Numbered from the stretch's first letter, positions 1-8,962 are shown. The stretch is 35,763 bases of DNA from CAZYCC01 sp964645985 (GCA_964645985.1 CAZYCC010000011.1:1-35763); one strand, 5' to 3'. Numbers and translations: made by a program. Notes: a model not told the origin generated them from the letters alone.

Positions 1-111
1 GCCCGCCGAATAATCTTTTCCGATTGCGATGACCCATCCGAGAGCGCGGGGAGCGCCGCGACGCTCATGCTCGCCTCGCACATCCCTTATCCCACCACAA
101 CGGAGTTTTGC

Positions 112-990
112 ATGAATTTGAACAAATCGGACGGAGGCGGGGAGGGCTTCCCCACGATTGCCGACCGCTTGTTTTCCGGCGAGCGCGCTTGTTTTGCCAC
201 GAGCGGCGCGCGCTTCCTGCGATGCACCTTCGCCGACGGCGAGTCTCCGCTCAAAGAGAGCCGAGATTTGCTGCTTGACGGGTGTTTGTTCCGCTGGAAG
301 TACCCGCTCTGGTACTGCCGCAATGTCACAGCGACGCACTGTACGCTCTTTGAGATGGCGCGCGCCGGCATCTGGTACACCGAGAACATCGCCATGCGCG
401 ACTGCTTCATCGAGGCGCCGAAGGAGTTTCGCCGCTGCCGGGGGGTGGACCTTGCGAATGTTCAATTTGCTAACGCCGCCGAGACGCTCTGGAACTGCCG
501 CGATATTAAGCTTGAGAACATCTTCGCGCGCGGCGACTACTTCGCGATGAACTGCACGAACCTTTGCGCGGCGGGGCTTCGCCTCGTCGGCAACTACTCC
601 TTTGACGGCGTGCGGCAGGCGACGGTAGAGCGCTCTCATTTGCTCTCCAAAGACGCCTTTTGGAATACCGAGGATGTCACGGTGCGCGACAGCTTTATTT
701 CGGGAGAGTACCTCGGGTGGAACGCGCGAAACCTCGTTTTCGAGAACTGCACCATCGAGAGCCTGCAGGGGCTATGTTATATCGACAACCTCGTCCTGCG
801 CAACTGCCGCCTGCTCAACACCACGCTCGCCTTTGAATATAGCACCGTCGATGCCGACATCACCGGCGGGGTGGACAGCGTCCTTAACCCGAGCGGCGGG
901 TGCATCACCGCCGACCATATCGGCGAGCTCATCCTCGAGCGCGACCGCGTTGACCCCGAAAAAACGACGATTGTTTGCCGCGCCGATTGA
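112..990 (+). CDS. DUF3737 family right-handed beta-helix protein
   Basis: A 292-residue protein matching from memory the DUF3737 family, whose biochemical role is not established. The sequence is a run of short beta-helix-like coils with repeated N-C motifs (ENCT, RNCR, MNCT, WNCR, WNTE), as in parallel beta-helix proteins, with no signal peptide or membrane segment, so it is probably cytoplasmic. The frame is open from 67, but I place the start at ATG 112 because a GGAG lies just upstream (around 104-107) and the family pattern begins there. Downstream genes are co-directional but about 140 bp away. Family call is fairly sure; function is unknown. Confidence 0.8.
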   Translation: MNLNKSDGGGEGFPTIADRLFSGERACFATSGARFLRCTFADGESPLKESRDLLLDGCLFRWKYPLWYCRNVTATHCTLFEMARAGIWYTENIAMRDCFIEAPKEFRRCRGVDLANVQFANAAETLWNCRDIKLENIFARGDYFAMNCTNLCAAGLRLVGNYSFDGVRQATVERSHLLSKDAFWNTEDVTVRDSFISGEYLGWNARNLVFENCTIESLQGLCYIDNLVLRNCRLLNTTLAFEYSTVDADITGGVDSVLNPSGGCITADHIGELILERDRVDPEKTTIVCRAD

Positions 991-1130
991 CCCCGCGATA
1001 AATCTTCTCTCGCCCACTCATTTTGAGCAAAGCGCCCGATTTTTCCCCACCGCGCGGGGATCTAAAGAGCCCGCGCAACGCTGTGCATTTTCCCCCCTCT
1101 CCCCCGGATCGGAGCACGAAAGGAGACCCC

Positions 1131-1727
1131 ATGACCCCCGACACCCCCGCCACCGGCGCAAAGCAGATCCTCATCCTCTCCACCTCGCCGCGCCCGCACG
1201 GCAACAGCGAACTGCTCGCCGACGCTTTCGCCGACGGCGCCGCCGCCGCCGGGCACACCTGCGAGAAGCTCATTTTGCCGACGAAAAAAATAGACTACTG
1301 CATCGGCTGCATGGCGTGCGCCGAGAGCGCAAAGTGCGTGCTGCGCGACGACGTGCCCTCCATTCTGGAGAAGATGGCGGCAGCGGACGCGCTGGTCTTT
1401 GCCTCGCCGATTTATTTTTACAGTGTCAGCGGGCAGCTGAAGACCCTGCTCGACCGCACAAACCCGCTCTACGAATCGGGCGAGTATTCCTTCCGCGAGG
1501 TCTACCTGCTCACCGCCTGCGCCTCGGGCGAGGCGAGCGCGGGCGACGGCGCGGTGCGCTGCATTGAGGGGTGGCTGCGCTGCTACGGCAAAGCGCGCCT
1601 CGCCGGCGCGATGAACGCCGCCGGAGTGAAGGATAAGGGCAGCGTCGAGACCGTGCGCGGCGGCGCCTACCTGCGCGCCGCCTTCGAAATGGGCCGATCG
1701 GTCCCGCGCAAGCTCTCAGACGAGTAA
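1131..1727 (+). CDS. NAD(P)H-dependent FMN reductase / flavodoxin-like oxidoreductase
   Basis: A 198-residue flavodoxin-fold protein of the NADPH-dependent FMN reductase group, expected to bind FMN and reduce a small molecule or iron-sulfur partner in the cytoplasm. Visible features are the N-terminal phosphate-binding loop (STSPRPHGNS, residues 17-26), a cysteine-rich segment CIGCMAC (57-63) plus C69 typical of the iron-sulfur-flavoprotein-like branch, and the flavin loop ASPIYFYSVSGQLK (91-104). ATG 1131 is chosen because AAGGAGA lies at 1119-1125 with good spacing; an upstream in-frame ATG would add a non-conserved proline-rich stretch. The substrate cannot be read from sequence. Confidence 0.85.
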   Translation: MTPDTPATGAKQILILSTSPRPHGNSELLADAFADGAAAAGHTCEKLILPTKKIDYCIGCMACAESAKCVLRDDVPSILEKMAAADALVFASPIYFYSVSGQLKTLLDRTNPLYESGEYSFREVYLLTACASGEASAGDGAVRCIEGWLRCYGKARLAGAMNAAGVKDKGSVETVRGGAYLRAAFEMGRSVPRKLSDE

Positions 1728-1843
1728 CTCCCCTCCCGCTCGGGGTCTTACCCGAGAGGGCGCGCGGGGCGCTTTGCCCCTTGCGATTTAGCACCCACAC
1801 AGCACCCCGTTTCCTTCCTCGGTGCGCTCCTCCCGATTTTCCG

Positions 1844-3034
1844 ATGTCTTCTTTCAATTTCGATAACCCGCCCGAGCGGCGGGGCACCGGCAGCCTCAAA
1901 TGGGATGTCCCGCCGAGGGAGCTACCGATGTGGGTCGCCGATATGGACTTTGAGACCGCCCCGCCGGTCGCGGAGGCGATCACGCGCCGCGCCGCCCACG
2001 GCATCTTCGGCTACGCGAGCTTGCCGGAGGATCTTTTCTCGTCTTATATCGACTGGTGGCGCGACCGCCACGGCTTTACGATGCGGCGAGAGTGGATGAC
2101 CTACTGCACGGGCGTTGTGCCGGCGATCTCGAGCGCGGTGCGCCGCTTCACCGCCCCCGGCGAGAAGATCCTGCTCGCTACACCAGTCTACAACATCTTT
2201 TTCCACTCGATTTCTCACAACGGCCGCCGCCCGCGCCCCCTCCCGCTCGACTACCGCGACCGGCGCTTCTCGCTGGACCTTGCCGCCCTCGAGCGCGCGC
2301 TCGATGACCCAAAGGTGACGATGCTGCTCCTCTGCAACCCGCACAACCCCTGCGGCGTTGTTTGGGAGCGCGATACGCTCGCCGCGATTGGGCAGATCTG
2401 CGCGCGGCGGCATATTGTCGTCCTCTCGGACGAAATTCACTGCGACCTCACCGACCCGGGCGTCGCCTACACGCCCTTTCTCTCGGTGAGCGACGCCTGC
2501 CGCGAAGTGGGAATCTCCTGCCTCTCACCGACCAAGGCGTTCAACCTCGCGGGAGTGCAGTCGGCGATGGTCGTCACGGCAAACGAAGCGCTGCGATCGC
2601 GCATGGCGCGCGCGATAAACGACGACGAGGTCGGCGAGGCGAATGTTTTCGCGCCCCCGGCGACCATCGCCGCCTTCCGCGAGGGCGGCCCGTGGCTTGA
2701 CGCGCTGCGCGAGGTACTCTTTGCGAACAGGACCCTCGTGCAAGACTTTCTCGCCGCGGAGCTGCCGCAAATCTCGCTCGTGCGCTCACAGGCGACCTAC
2801 CTCCTCTTCCTCGACTGCCGCGCCCTTCTGCCGAAGGGCGATTCCCCCGCAGCCTCGAGTTCTTCCCTCGCCGCCTTTCTGCGGCGGGAGGCGGGGCTAT
2901 ACCTTAACCCCGGAGACATTTACGGGGAGGGAGGCGAGACCTTCCTGCGCATGAACATCGCCTGCCCGCGCGCGCGCCTTGAGGAGGGGCTGCGCCGCCT
3001 GCGCGAGGGCGTGCGCCTCTGGCAAGCGCGCTGA
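1844..3034 (+). CDS. patB: PatB/MalY-type PLP aminotransferase (cystathionine beta-lyase)
   Basis: A 396-residue fold-type I PLP enzyme of the MalY/PatB group, which usually cleaves cystathionine or other cysteine-S-conjugates to pyruvate, ammonia and a thiol. The N-terminus is diagnostic (FDNPPERRGTGSLKW, then PMWVADMDF at 28-36). The PLP-binding elements are CNPHNPCG (164-171), SDEIHCD (195-201) and the Schiff-base lysine K231 in SPTKAFNLAG. ATG 1844 fits the family N-terminus, although the leader is pyrimidine-rich (TCCTCCCGATTTTCCG) with no Shine-Dalgarno. A serine-rich insert (PAASSSSLAAF) lies near the C-terminus. The gene ends before a strong hairpin terminator. Confidence 0.88.
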   Translation: MSSFNFDNPPERRGTGSLKWDVPPRELPMWVADMDFETAPPVAEAITRRAAHGIFGYASLPEDLFSSYIDWWRDRHGFTMRREWMTYCTGVVPAISSAVRRFTAPGEKILLATPVYNIFFHSISHNGRRPRPLPLDYRDRRFSLDLAALERALDDPKVTMLLLCNPHNPCGVVWERDTLAAIGQICARRHIVVLSDEIHCDLTDPGVAYTPFLSVSDACREVGISCLSPTKAFNLAGVQSAMVVTANEALRSRMARAINDDEVGEANVFAPPATIAAFREGGPWLDALREVLFANRTLVQDFLAAELPQISLVRSQATYLLFLDCRALLPKGDSPAASSSSLAAFLRREAGLYLNPGDIYGEGGETFLRMNIACPRARLEEGLRRLREGVRLWQAR

Positions 3035-3076
3035 TCGCCGCGCCGCGCCGCGCGAGGTTTCCCCCGCCGACCGCAA

Positions 3077-3106
3077 AAAATCCCCCGCGAGGGGGATTTT
3101 GTTTTG
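3077..3106. terminator. Bidirectional rho-independent terminator
   Basis: A 10-bp perfect stem, AAAATCCCCC (3077-3086) with GGGGGATTTT (3091-3100), and a GCGA loop, followed by GTTTTG. A-runs and T-runs flank both sides, so it can end the patB transcript from the left and the ABC-F transcript from the right, as fits a convergent gene pair. Confidence 0.85.
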
Positions 3107-3217
3107 CCCGAAAAATGCCACTCCCCCCGCTGCTCCCGTGTGCGGGAACATCTTGCGACGCCGGGAAACCCTCCCCGGGGATTTTTCTATCACCCCGCCG
3201 CGCGGGAGCGCCGCCCG

Positions 3218-5362
3218 CTACTCCTCCCCCATCGCCTCCGCCTCCTCGTAGAGGGCGAGCAGCTCCTCCTCGAGGGCGGTCTGCCGCTCGTAGAGGCTCT
3301 CCTGAAGAACATGGTCGCTCGCCGCAGCGGGGTCGCTCATTTGCTCCGAAATCAGCGTGAGCTCTCGCTCGACCTGCTCTGTGCGCGCCTTTACCTCGCG
3401 GGCGCGGGCGCGGCGGCGGCGCGCTTCGTTTCGATCGCGCTTGCCTTCAAGATAGCGCGCCTTCGATGGGGAGACCCTCTCCCCGCCCGAGGTTTCGCTC
3501 TTTCCCTCGGGCGATGTCTCCGCCTCCGCTTCCCGCGCCGAGAGAAAGCGCGTATACTCCTCGTAGCTGCCCTCAAAGAGTAGCGGATACGCGCACCCGG
3601 GCAGAGTGCGAAAGTCGATAATGCGCGTCGCGAGGCGCGCGAAATAGCGGTCGTGCGTCACCGCGACGATCGTCCCCCCGTAGGCGCGCAGCGCCTCCTC
3701 GAGCGCCTCGCGCGCGGGAATGTCAAGGTGATTAGTCGGCTCATCGAGCAGGAGCAGGTTGGTTTTTTCCCGGGAGAGGTTGGCGAGCGTCAAGCGCGCG
3801 CGCTCCCCGCCCGAGAGGGCGGACACCTCCTTGAAGACCTCCTCCCCGCGAAAGCCGAAGAGCGCAAGCGTCGAGCGAATCTCGGTCGCGCTCGCGCGCG
3901 GGAAGCGATCCCATAGAAAATCCAAAACGCTCCCCTCGCAGGCGATGTCTCCCGCCGCCTGATCGTAGTAGCCGAGCTCGATCGCCGCCCCGCGCCGCGC
4001 GCTCCCCCCGGACGGGGGCAGCAGCCCCGTTAGAATCTTCAGCAAAGTTGACTTGCCGCAGCCGTTTTCCCCGAGGATAAAGAGTCTCTCACCCCGCCGC
4101 AGGGTAAAGCTCAGCCCCGAAAAGAGCTCCCGCGAGTCAAACGCCGCGCGAAGGTCACGCGCGACGATGACCTCCTCCCCGGAGGGCAGCGCCTCGGTGA
4201 AGCGCAATTTGATGTTTGCCGGCAGCGGATCGGGGCGCGCGAGCTTTTCCATTCTCGCAAGGCGCTTCTCGGTGCTCTCTGCCGCCGCGATGCTTTTCTC
4301 GCGGTTCCACGACCGCTGCCGCGCGATGACCGCCTCGATGCGCGCGATTTCCTTTTGCTGGTTTTGATAATGCCGCTCGGAAATCTCGCGCTCACGCGCC
4401 TTTTTTGCGGCAAACGCGCTGTAATCGCCCTCGTAGACCTTGCCGCGCCCGCCGGAAATATCGAGAATCTTCGTGGCGACCGCGTCAAGGAAGGCGCGGT
4501 CGTGCGAGACGGCGATCACCGCGCCGGGGTACTCGCGCAGGGTCAGCTCGAGGAAGGCGAGCGTCTCGCGGTCGAGGTGGTTCGTAGGCTCATCGAGGAG
4601 CAGCAAATCGGGCGCGGCAAACAGCACCCGCCCGAGCGAGAGGCGGGTCATCTCCCCGCCCGAGAGGGCGGTGAGCGGCTTGCGCTCGTCCTCCTCGGAA
4701 AAGCGCAGCGCCCGCAGGAGCGATCGCGCGCGAGCGCGCAGCGCGTACCCGCCCTCCCGCGTGAAGCTGTCCTGCAGCGCCGCGTACCTTGCCGCGAGCG
4801 CCGCAGCCCCTTCGCCACGCTCATCCTCCCCGGGGCGGACGTTTGCGCTGCCCCCGCTTGTCCTCTTCTCGGGAAGAGGCGCACCGCGCGACACCTTCTC
4901 CGGGTGGGTATCGCCGCGCGCGCTCGCGGGGTTCTCCTCCATTTGCGCGGCGAGGCGCGCAAGCTCTTGCTCCTCGCGCAGCAAATCCTCCCTTCCCGAG
5001 AGAAGATAGGTGAACACATCGGGCTCGCCGCTTGGACGCGAGATGTCCCCCATCCCCCCGGGCGCGGCGGGGTTCCCGTCGTGCGCCGCGCCCCCGCTCT
5101 CTCCCCCCCTTCCCCCCGGAAGGAGCGGGTCCTCGCGCGGGTTCTGTCGCAGAAAACCGACCCGCGCCCCCGAAAGGAGCGTAATGCTGCCGCCGAGGGG
5201 CTCCAGCTCGCGCGCGATCAAGCGCAGAAGCGTCGTCTTCCCCGCGCCGTTCCCCCCGACGACACCCATCCGCTCGCGCTCGCCGAGCGAAAAAGAGAGG
5301 TCCGTGAGGACCTCCTTCTCCCCAAACGAGATCCGCACCCCTCCGACCGAAAGCAGCACCAT
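3218..5362 (-). CDS. ABC-F family ATP-binding protein
   Basis: A 714-residue soluble protein with two ABC ATPase domains and no membrane segments: the ABC-F class, which acts on the ribosome (translation factors or antibiotic-target protection). Domain 1 has Walker A GGNGAGKT (37-44), signature LSGGE (233-237) and Walker B LLLLDEPTNHLD (253-264). The inter-domain linker (about 315-380) is charged and helical. Domain 2 has Walker A GENGCGKST (431-439), signature at 517-521 and LLLLDEPTNHLD at 537-548. A Lys/Arg/Glu-rich C-terminal coiled coil resembles Uup/YdiF members. Domain 1 carries two low-complexity insertions, about 82-112 and 141-186. ATG 5362 is chosen because the ABC fold starts at once; upstream signal is weak. 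Confidence 0.92.
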   Translation of the reverse strand: MVLLSVGGVRISFGEKEVLTDLSFSLGERERMGVVGGNGAGKTTLLRLIARELEPLGGSITLLSGARVGFLRQNPREDPLLPGGRGGESGGAAHDGNPAAPGGMGDISRPSGEPDVFTYLLSGREDLLREEQELARLAAQMEENPASARGDTHPEKVSRGAPLPEKRTSGGSANVRPGEDERGEGAAALAARYAALQDSFTREGGYALRARARSLLRALRFSEEDERKPLTALSGGEMTRLSLGRVLFAAPDLLLLDEPTNHLDRETLAFLELTLREYPGAVIAVSHDRAFLDAVATKILDISGGRGKVYEGDYSAFAAKKAREREISERHYQNQQKEIARIEAVIARQRSWNREKSIAAAESTEKRLARMEKLARPDPLPANIKLRFTEALPSGEEVIVARDLRAAFDSRELFSGLSFTLRRGERLFILGENGCGKSTLLKILTGLLPPSGGSARRGAAIELGYYDQAAGDIACEGSVLDFLWDRFPRASATEIRSTLALFGFRGEEVFKEVSALSGGERARLTLANLSREKTNLLLLDEPTNHLDIPAREALEEALRAYGGTIVAVTHDRYFARLATRIIDFRTLPGCAYPLLFEGSYEEYTRFLSAREAEAETSPEGKSETSGGERVSPSKARYLEGKRDRNEARRRRARAREVKARTEQVERELTLISEQMSDPAAASDHVLQESLYERQTALEEELLALYEEAEAMGEE

Positions 5363-5603
5363 ATCCGTATCCAAACAAGCAAAATAGGGAAACGCCCCTC
5401 CGCGTGACGCGACCCGCACCGCGCGGCGAGACCCCGCGTCTGTCGCACTCCCGTGCGCGGCACATACCCGCACCGTGACACCGCACGCAGCAGAAACCCC
5501 ACTTGCGGTTTCCTATATCCTATCGAGAATATAGAAGTGAAAAGAAAACATCCCCTTGCTCGCACCCGCCGCGCGGCGGGGCACGCGCGACGCCTCCCTC
5601 TCC

Positions 5604-6098
5604 TTATAATTTATACTCGACGATTTCCTCGGTGCGGTCGGTGCGGATGTTGAGGAAATTGTTGCGCAGGCCCTCGACGCGGAAGCCGTCGAAGCGCACC
5701 CAGGAGCCGCGCGCGTCCTCATAGTAGACATCCATGCCGTAGCACTTAAACTTCTCGCGATATTTGACAGTCTTTACCCTGTGGCCGATGTAGAAGAACA
5801 CTGCGTCGCACGCCGCCTCGATAAACGCCGCGCGCGAGGGATAGTTAAAGGATTGCAGAATGGTGTCCTCACCTCCGACCGTGCAGACGACATCGAAAAA
5901 GTGCTCGCCGCGCCGGTCGATGCCCTCCCCGGGGTAGATGACGATTTTCTTGTCGCGCTCGCAGAGGACGTTGCCATAAGCGTCGGTGGTGATTTTGTCG
6001 GTCGACTTTCGCGCGCGCAGCCGCGCACAGATCTCCTCGCCGAGAGCGATGACCGCCGGGGTATTTGTGATGTTGAGAACCGCTTTCTGCCGCGCCAT
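5604..6098 (-). CDS. Hypothetical protein, 164 residues
   Basis: I do not recognise this protein. ATG 6098 has a GAGG seven or so bases upstream and begins MARQKAVLNITNTP; the frame is open 13 codons further but without support. It looks soluble, of mixed alpha/beta composition, with an aromatic-rich C-terminal half (FFYIGHRV, YGMDVYYEDARGSW) and no signal peptide, transmembrane stretch or obvious metal motif. It starts 45 bp downstream of the TtcA-like gene end on the same strand, so the two are probably co-transcribed. Codon use and GC content match the neighbours, supporting a real gene. Confidence 0.65.
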   Translation of the reverse strand: MARQKAVLNITNTPAVIALGEEICARLRARKSTDKITTDAYGNVLCERDKKIVIYPGEGIDRRGEHFFDVVCTVGGEDTILQSFNYPSRAAFIEAACDAVFFYIGHRVKTVKYREKFKCYGMDVYYEDARGSWVRFDGFRVEGLRNNFLNIRTDRTEEIVEYKL

Positions 6099-6143
6099 AG
6101 GAGCCTCTATTCTGTTTTTCCCGCGATTTTTGCTCAAAAAAAT

Positions 6144-6890
6144 TTATGCCGGCCGGCCTGCCCCTTCCCCCCACCCGTCAATGCCGCCCCGCTCCAGAGC
6201 GAGGAGGATGCGGTGGACGGCGCCGGGGGAATCGCGCTCGAGGGCGCGCAGCAAATCTCCCATGCGCACGCGGGCGCTCGAAGCATCGGCGGGGCAGCGC
6301 GATGGGATCACCGGGAGGGCGTTTCGATTGGCGAAATAGCGCAGGCTCTTCTCGCGCGCTCGCAGGAGCGGGCGGATCACCGTGATCTCCCGCCCGCCCG
6401 CCTCGCAGGGAGTCACCGGGGAAAAGCAGCCGAGCCGCCCCTCGTAAAAGAGATTGAGCAGAAAGGTCGCCGCCGCGTCCTCGGCGTGATGGGCGAGGGC
6501 GAGGGCGGTGCAGCCGCGCGACGCCGCCTCATGCAGGAGGATCCCCCGCCGCAGCCGCGCGCAGGCGGCGCAAGGCGAGGCGCGCCCCGCGATCACACGC
6601 TCGTAAATATCCGATGAAACGAGGATATGCGGAACCTCAATCTCCTCGCAGAAGGCGGTAACCGCCGAGAAGTCCGCCCCGGGGAAGCCCTCATCGACCG
6701 TCAGGGCAAGAAGATCGAATCCTCCCGGCGCGTAGCGGCGATAGAGCGAAAGTAGCGCGGCGAGCGCGAGCGAGTCCTTCCCGCCCGAGACCCCGACGGC
6801 GACCCGCGCGGCCGGCGGGATCATCCGGTAGTCGCGAGACGCACGGTCAAGGCTCGCGAGCAGGTGGCGAGCGAAAAGGAAAGATCGCAT
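6144..6890 (-). CDS. ttcA: TtcA/TilS-like PP-loop ATPase (tRNA 2-thiocytidine synthesis type)
   Basis: A 248-residue N-type ATP pyrophosphatase. The PP-loop is SGGKDS (35-40); CAACARLRRG (107-116) is the TtcA-type CxxC that helps hold an iron-sulfur cluster; HHAEDAAATFLLNLF (134-148) matches the conserved adenylation-helix region. TtcA thiolates cytidine 32 in tRNA. Near the C-terminus, where TtcA proteins usually have a second cysteine pair, only one cysteine is visible (PSRCPAD), so the cluster ligation may differ. ATG 6890 is preferred over an in-frame GTG at 6905; neither has a Shine-Dalgarno. A promoter at 7023-7051 reads towards this gene. Confidence 0.75.
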   Translation of the reverse strand: MRSFLFARHLLASLDRASRDYRMIPPAARVAVGVSGGKDSLALAALLSLYRRYAPGGFDLLALTVDEGFPGADFSAVTAFCEEIEVPHILVSSDIYERVIAGRASPCAACARLRRGILLHEAASRGCTALALAHHAEDAAATFLLNLFYEGRLGCFSPVTPCEAGGREITVIRPLLRAREKSLRYFANRNALPVIPSRCPADASSARVRMGDLLRALERDSPGAVHRILLALERGGIDGWGEGAGRPA

Positions 6891-6979
6891 GGGGGGAGGG
6901 CGCACAGGGAAGCGCGGTAATGCGCGCGGCGCGCCGGAGCGCGCTCCGGCGGTGGGGCGGCGCTCGCCGGCAGGGCGGC

Positions 6980-7007
6980 TTGACTTTTGCGCGCAATCGC
7001 TTATAAT
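6980..7007 (+). promoter_or_regulatory. Sigma-A promoter for the wecB transcription unit
   Basis: TTGACT (6980-6985), 16-bp spacer, TATAAT (7002-7007), giving a start near 7014 and a leader of about 50 nt that includes AAGGAGAGGAG before ATG 7067. It overlaps an oppositely oriented promoter at 7023-7051. Confidence 0.8.
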
Positions 7008-7022
7008 AAAGGAGGCTTTTTC

Positions 7023-7051
7023 AGTGTAACACGGGGGAGGGGAATTGTCAA
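7023..7051 (-). promoter_or_regulatory. Sigma-A promoter reading towards the ttcA-like gene
   Basis: On the minus strand, TTGACA (7051-7046), a 17-bp spacer and TACACT (7028-7023), with a predicted start near 7017. Its start site lies within a few bases of that of the plus-strand promoter, so the two RNA polymerase footprints would overlap face to face. Confidence 0.65.
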
Positions 7052-7066
7052 GGAGAGGAGAGGCGT

Positions 7067-8179
7067 ATGTCCCGCATCACCGTGATGACCGTCTTCGGCA
7101 CGCGCCCGGAAACCATCAAAATGGCGCCGCTCGTGAAGGAGCTGCGATCGCGCGAGCGCTTTGAGACGATCGTCTGCGTCACCGCGCAGCACCGCGAAAT
7201 GCTCGATCAGGTGCTGCGCGCCTTTTCCATCGTCCCCGACGCCGACCTTGATATTATGCGGCCGGGGCAGACCCTTTCGCAGATCACCTCGCGCGTGCTC
7301 ATGGGTCTTGAGGAGGTGATCGAGCGGGTTTCGCCCGACATCGTCCTTGTCCACGGCGACACGACGACAACGCTCGCCGGAGCGCTCGCTGCCTATTATC
7401 ACCGCGTCCCGATCGGGCACGTTGAGGCGGGTCTGCGCACCGGTGACAAGTATTCGCCCTACCCTGAGGAGATGAACCGCGCGATGGTCGGGGTCCTTTC
7501 CGACCTGCACTTCGCGCCGACAGCCCTCGCGCGCGACAATCTGCTGCGGGAGGGAAAGAACCCCGCGCGCATTTTCGTCACCGGCAACACGGGTATCGAC
7601 GCGCTGCAAACCACCGTCCACGAGGATTTCGAGGACGAGACGCTCGCCTGGGCGCGAGGCAGCCGCCTTCTCGTTCTCACGGCGCACCGCCGCGAGAATC
7701 TCGGCGAGCCGATGCGGCGGATGTTCCGCGCGATTCGGCGCATTATCGAGGAGTTCCCGGATGTCAAGATGGTCTACCCGGTGCATCTCAACCCGGCGGT
7801 GCAGGAGGCGGCGCGCGAGGTCTTCGGCGAGTGCGAGCGCGTGCGGCTCGTCCCCCCAATGGAGGTCGTTGAGTTTCACAATCTGCTCGCGCGCGCGACG
7901 CTCATCCTCACCGACAGCGGCGGCATTCAGGAGGAAGCGCCCTCGCTGCACAAGCCCGTCATCGTCCTGCGCGACACGACCGAGCGCCCGGAGGGCCTTG
8001 CCGCCGGTACGCTCAAGCTCGCGGGGACAAGTGAGGAGACGATTTACGCCCTCACGCGAGAGCTACTCACCGACGAGCGAGAGTATGATCGCATGGCGCG
8101 CGCGGTCAACCCCTATGGCGATGGAAGAGCGAGCTCGCGCATCGCCGACGCGATCGAAGCGTATTTCGCGAAAAAATAG
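7067..8179 (+). CDS. wecB: UDP-N-acetylglucosamine 2-epimerase (non-hydrolysing)
   Basis: A 370-residue enzyme that interconverts UDP-GlcNAc and UDP-ManNAc, feeding ManNAc into teichoic acid, capsule or other surface polymers. It has the full family signature: VFGTRPETIKMAPL at the N-terminus, the nucleotide/active-site segment HGDTTTT, GHVEAGLRTGDKYSPYPEEMNR, TAHRRENLGEPM, and the C-terminal TDSGGIQEEAPSLHKP / RDTTERPE block that binds UDP. Length is typical. ATG 7067 has a strong AAGGAGAGGAG Shine-Dalgarno and a clear promoter at 6980. It leads a probable three-gene unit with the flavin reductase and cohesin/dockerin protein. In Gram-positives the symbol mnaA is also used. Confidence 0.95.
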   Translation: MSRITVMTVFGTRPETIKMAPLVKELRSRERFETIVCVTAQHREMLDQVLRAFSIVPDADLDIMRPGQTLSQITSRVLMGLEEVIERVSPDIVLVHGDTTTTLAGALAAYYHRVPIGHVEAGLRTGDKYSPYPEEMNRAMVGVLSDLHFAPTALARDNLLREGKNPARIFVTGNTGIDALQTTVHEDFEDETLAWARGSRLLVLTAHRRENLGEPMRRMFRAIRRIIEEFPDVKMVYPVHLNPAVQEAAREVFGECERVRLVPPMEVVEFHNLLARATLILTDSGGIQEEAPSLHKPVIVLRDTTERPEGLAAGTLKLAGTSEETIYALTRELLTDEREYDRMARAVNPYGDGRASSRIADAIEAYFAKK

Positions 8180-8209
8180 CGCGGCCGCCCTTCTTTTCTC
8201 TTCTTCTGT

Positions 8210-8899
8210 ATGAAAACTTCCTTAAAAACGGGCGCGCTGCTCGCGCCGACGCCGGTGGTGCTCGTGAGCTGCGGCAGCCTCGCGCGTCCCAATTTGATGA
8301 CCGCCGCGTGGGTCGGCACGGTCTGTACGCACCCGCCCTATCTCGCGCTGTCGCTGCGCCCCTCGCGCCTTTCCTATGATCTCATTCGCGAGAGCGGTGA
8401 GGCGGTGGTTAACCTCGTGTCGACCGACCTTGTGCGCGCCGCCGACTTCTGCGGCGTGCGCTCGGGGCGCGACTTCGCCGCTTATTCGCCTTGCGAGAGC
8501 TCTCCCGCCGATATTTCTCCCGCTGCCCGCCGGGGAGAACGCTTCCCCGACAAATTCGCGGCGGCAGGGCTGACGCCTGCCCCCTCGCGGGAGGTCGCAT
8601 GCCCGTCGGTCGCCGAGAGCCCACTGTGCCTGGAATGCAAGCTGCGCCGCGTCCTGCCGCTCGGCGAGGACGAGGGCGGCAGCCCCGCGACGCACGATCT
8701 CTTTCTCCTTGAGGTGATTTCGGTCACGGTGGAGAAGAGCCTAATCGATGAGAGCGGCAAACTGCACCTTGAGCGCGCGCACCTCGCCGCCTATCTTCAT
8801 GGCAGCTATGTCAAGCTCGGCGCGAGCCTCGGCGACTTCGGTTTCTCGGTGCGCCGCAAGCGCAAATCCGCCCCGCGCGCGAAGGGCGGTGCAAAATAG
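8210..8899 (+). CDS. Flavin reductase-like / FMN-binding split-barrel protein
   Basis: A 229-residue member of the flavin reductase-like split-barrel family, expected to bind FMN and act as an NAD(P)H:flavin oxidoreductase or related redox protein. The N-terminus (TPVVLVSCGS, PNLMTAAWVG, HPPYLALSLRPSR, YDLIRESGEAVVNL) is characteristic, as is the C-terminal LHLERAHLAAYLHGSYVKLG. A basic, low-complexity insertion (about residues 102-125, containing SPAARRGERFPDKF) interrupts the middle, and the C-terminus ends in a Lys/Arg tail. The start follows the previous stop by 30 bp and is preceded by CTTCTTTTCTCTTCTTCTGT, with no Shine-Dalgarno. Confidence 0.85.
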   Translation: MKTSLKTGALLAPTPVVLVSCGSLARPNLMTAAWVGTVCTHPPYLALSLRPSRLSYDLIRESGEAVVNLVSTDLVRAADFCGVRSGRDFAAYSPCESSPADISPAARRGERFPDKFAAAGLTPAPSREVACPSVAESPLCLECKLRRVLPLGEDEGGSPATHDLFLLEVISVTVEKSLIDESGKLHLERAHLAAYLHGSYVKLGASLGDFGFSVRRKRKSAPRAKGGAK

Positions 8900-8962
8900 C
8901 GCCCCTTCCCCGCGCGTGCGTCCCGCTCCTTTTCCGCCTCCCCCTCTCCCCTCTCCTTTCCC

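Noticed and set aside
4355..5407. 350-codon plus-strand open frame opposite the ABC-F gene
   Set aside because: It is antisense to conserved Walker motifs, and its composition is that of a shadow frame.
5500..5545. Inverted repeat CTATAT...ATATAG as promoter of the ABC-F gene
   Set aside because: The -10-like TATATT and GATATA have no acceptable -35 at the right distance; it may be a weak promoter, but I cannot support it.
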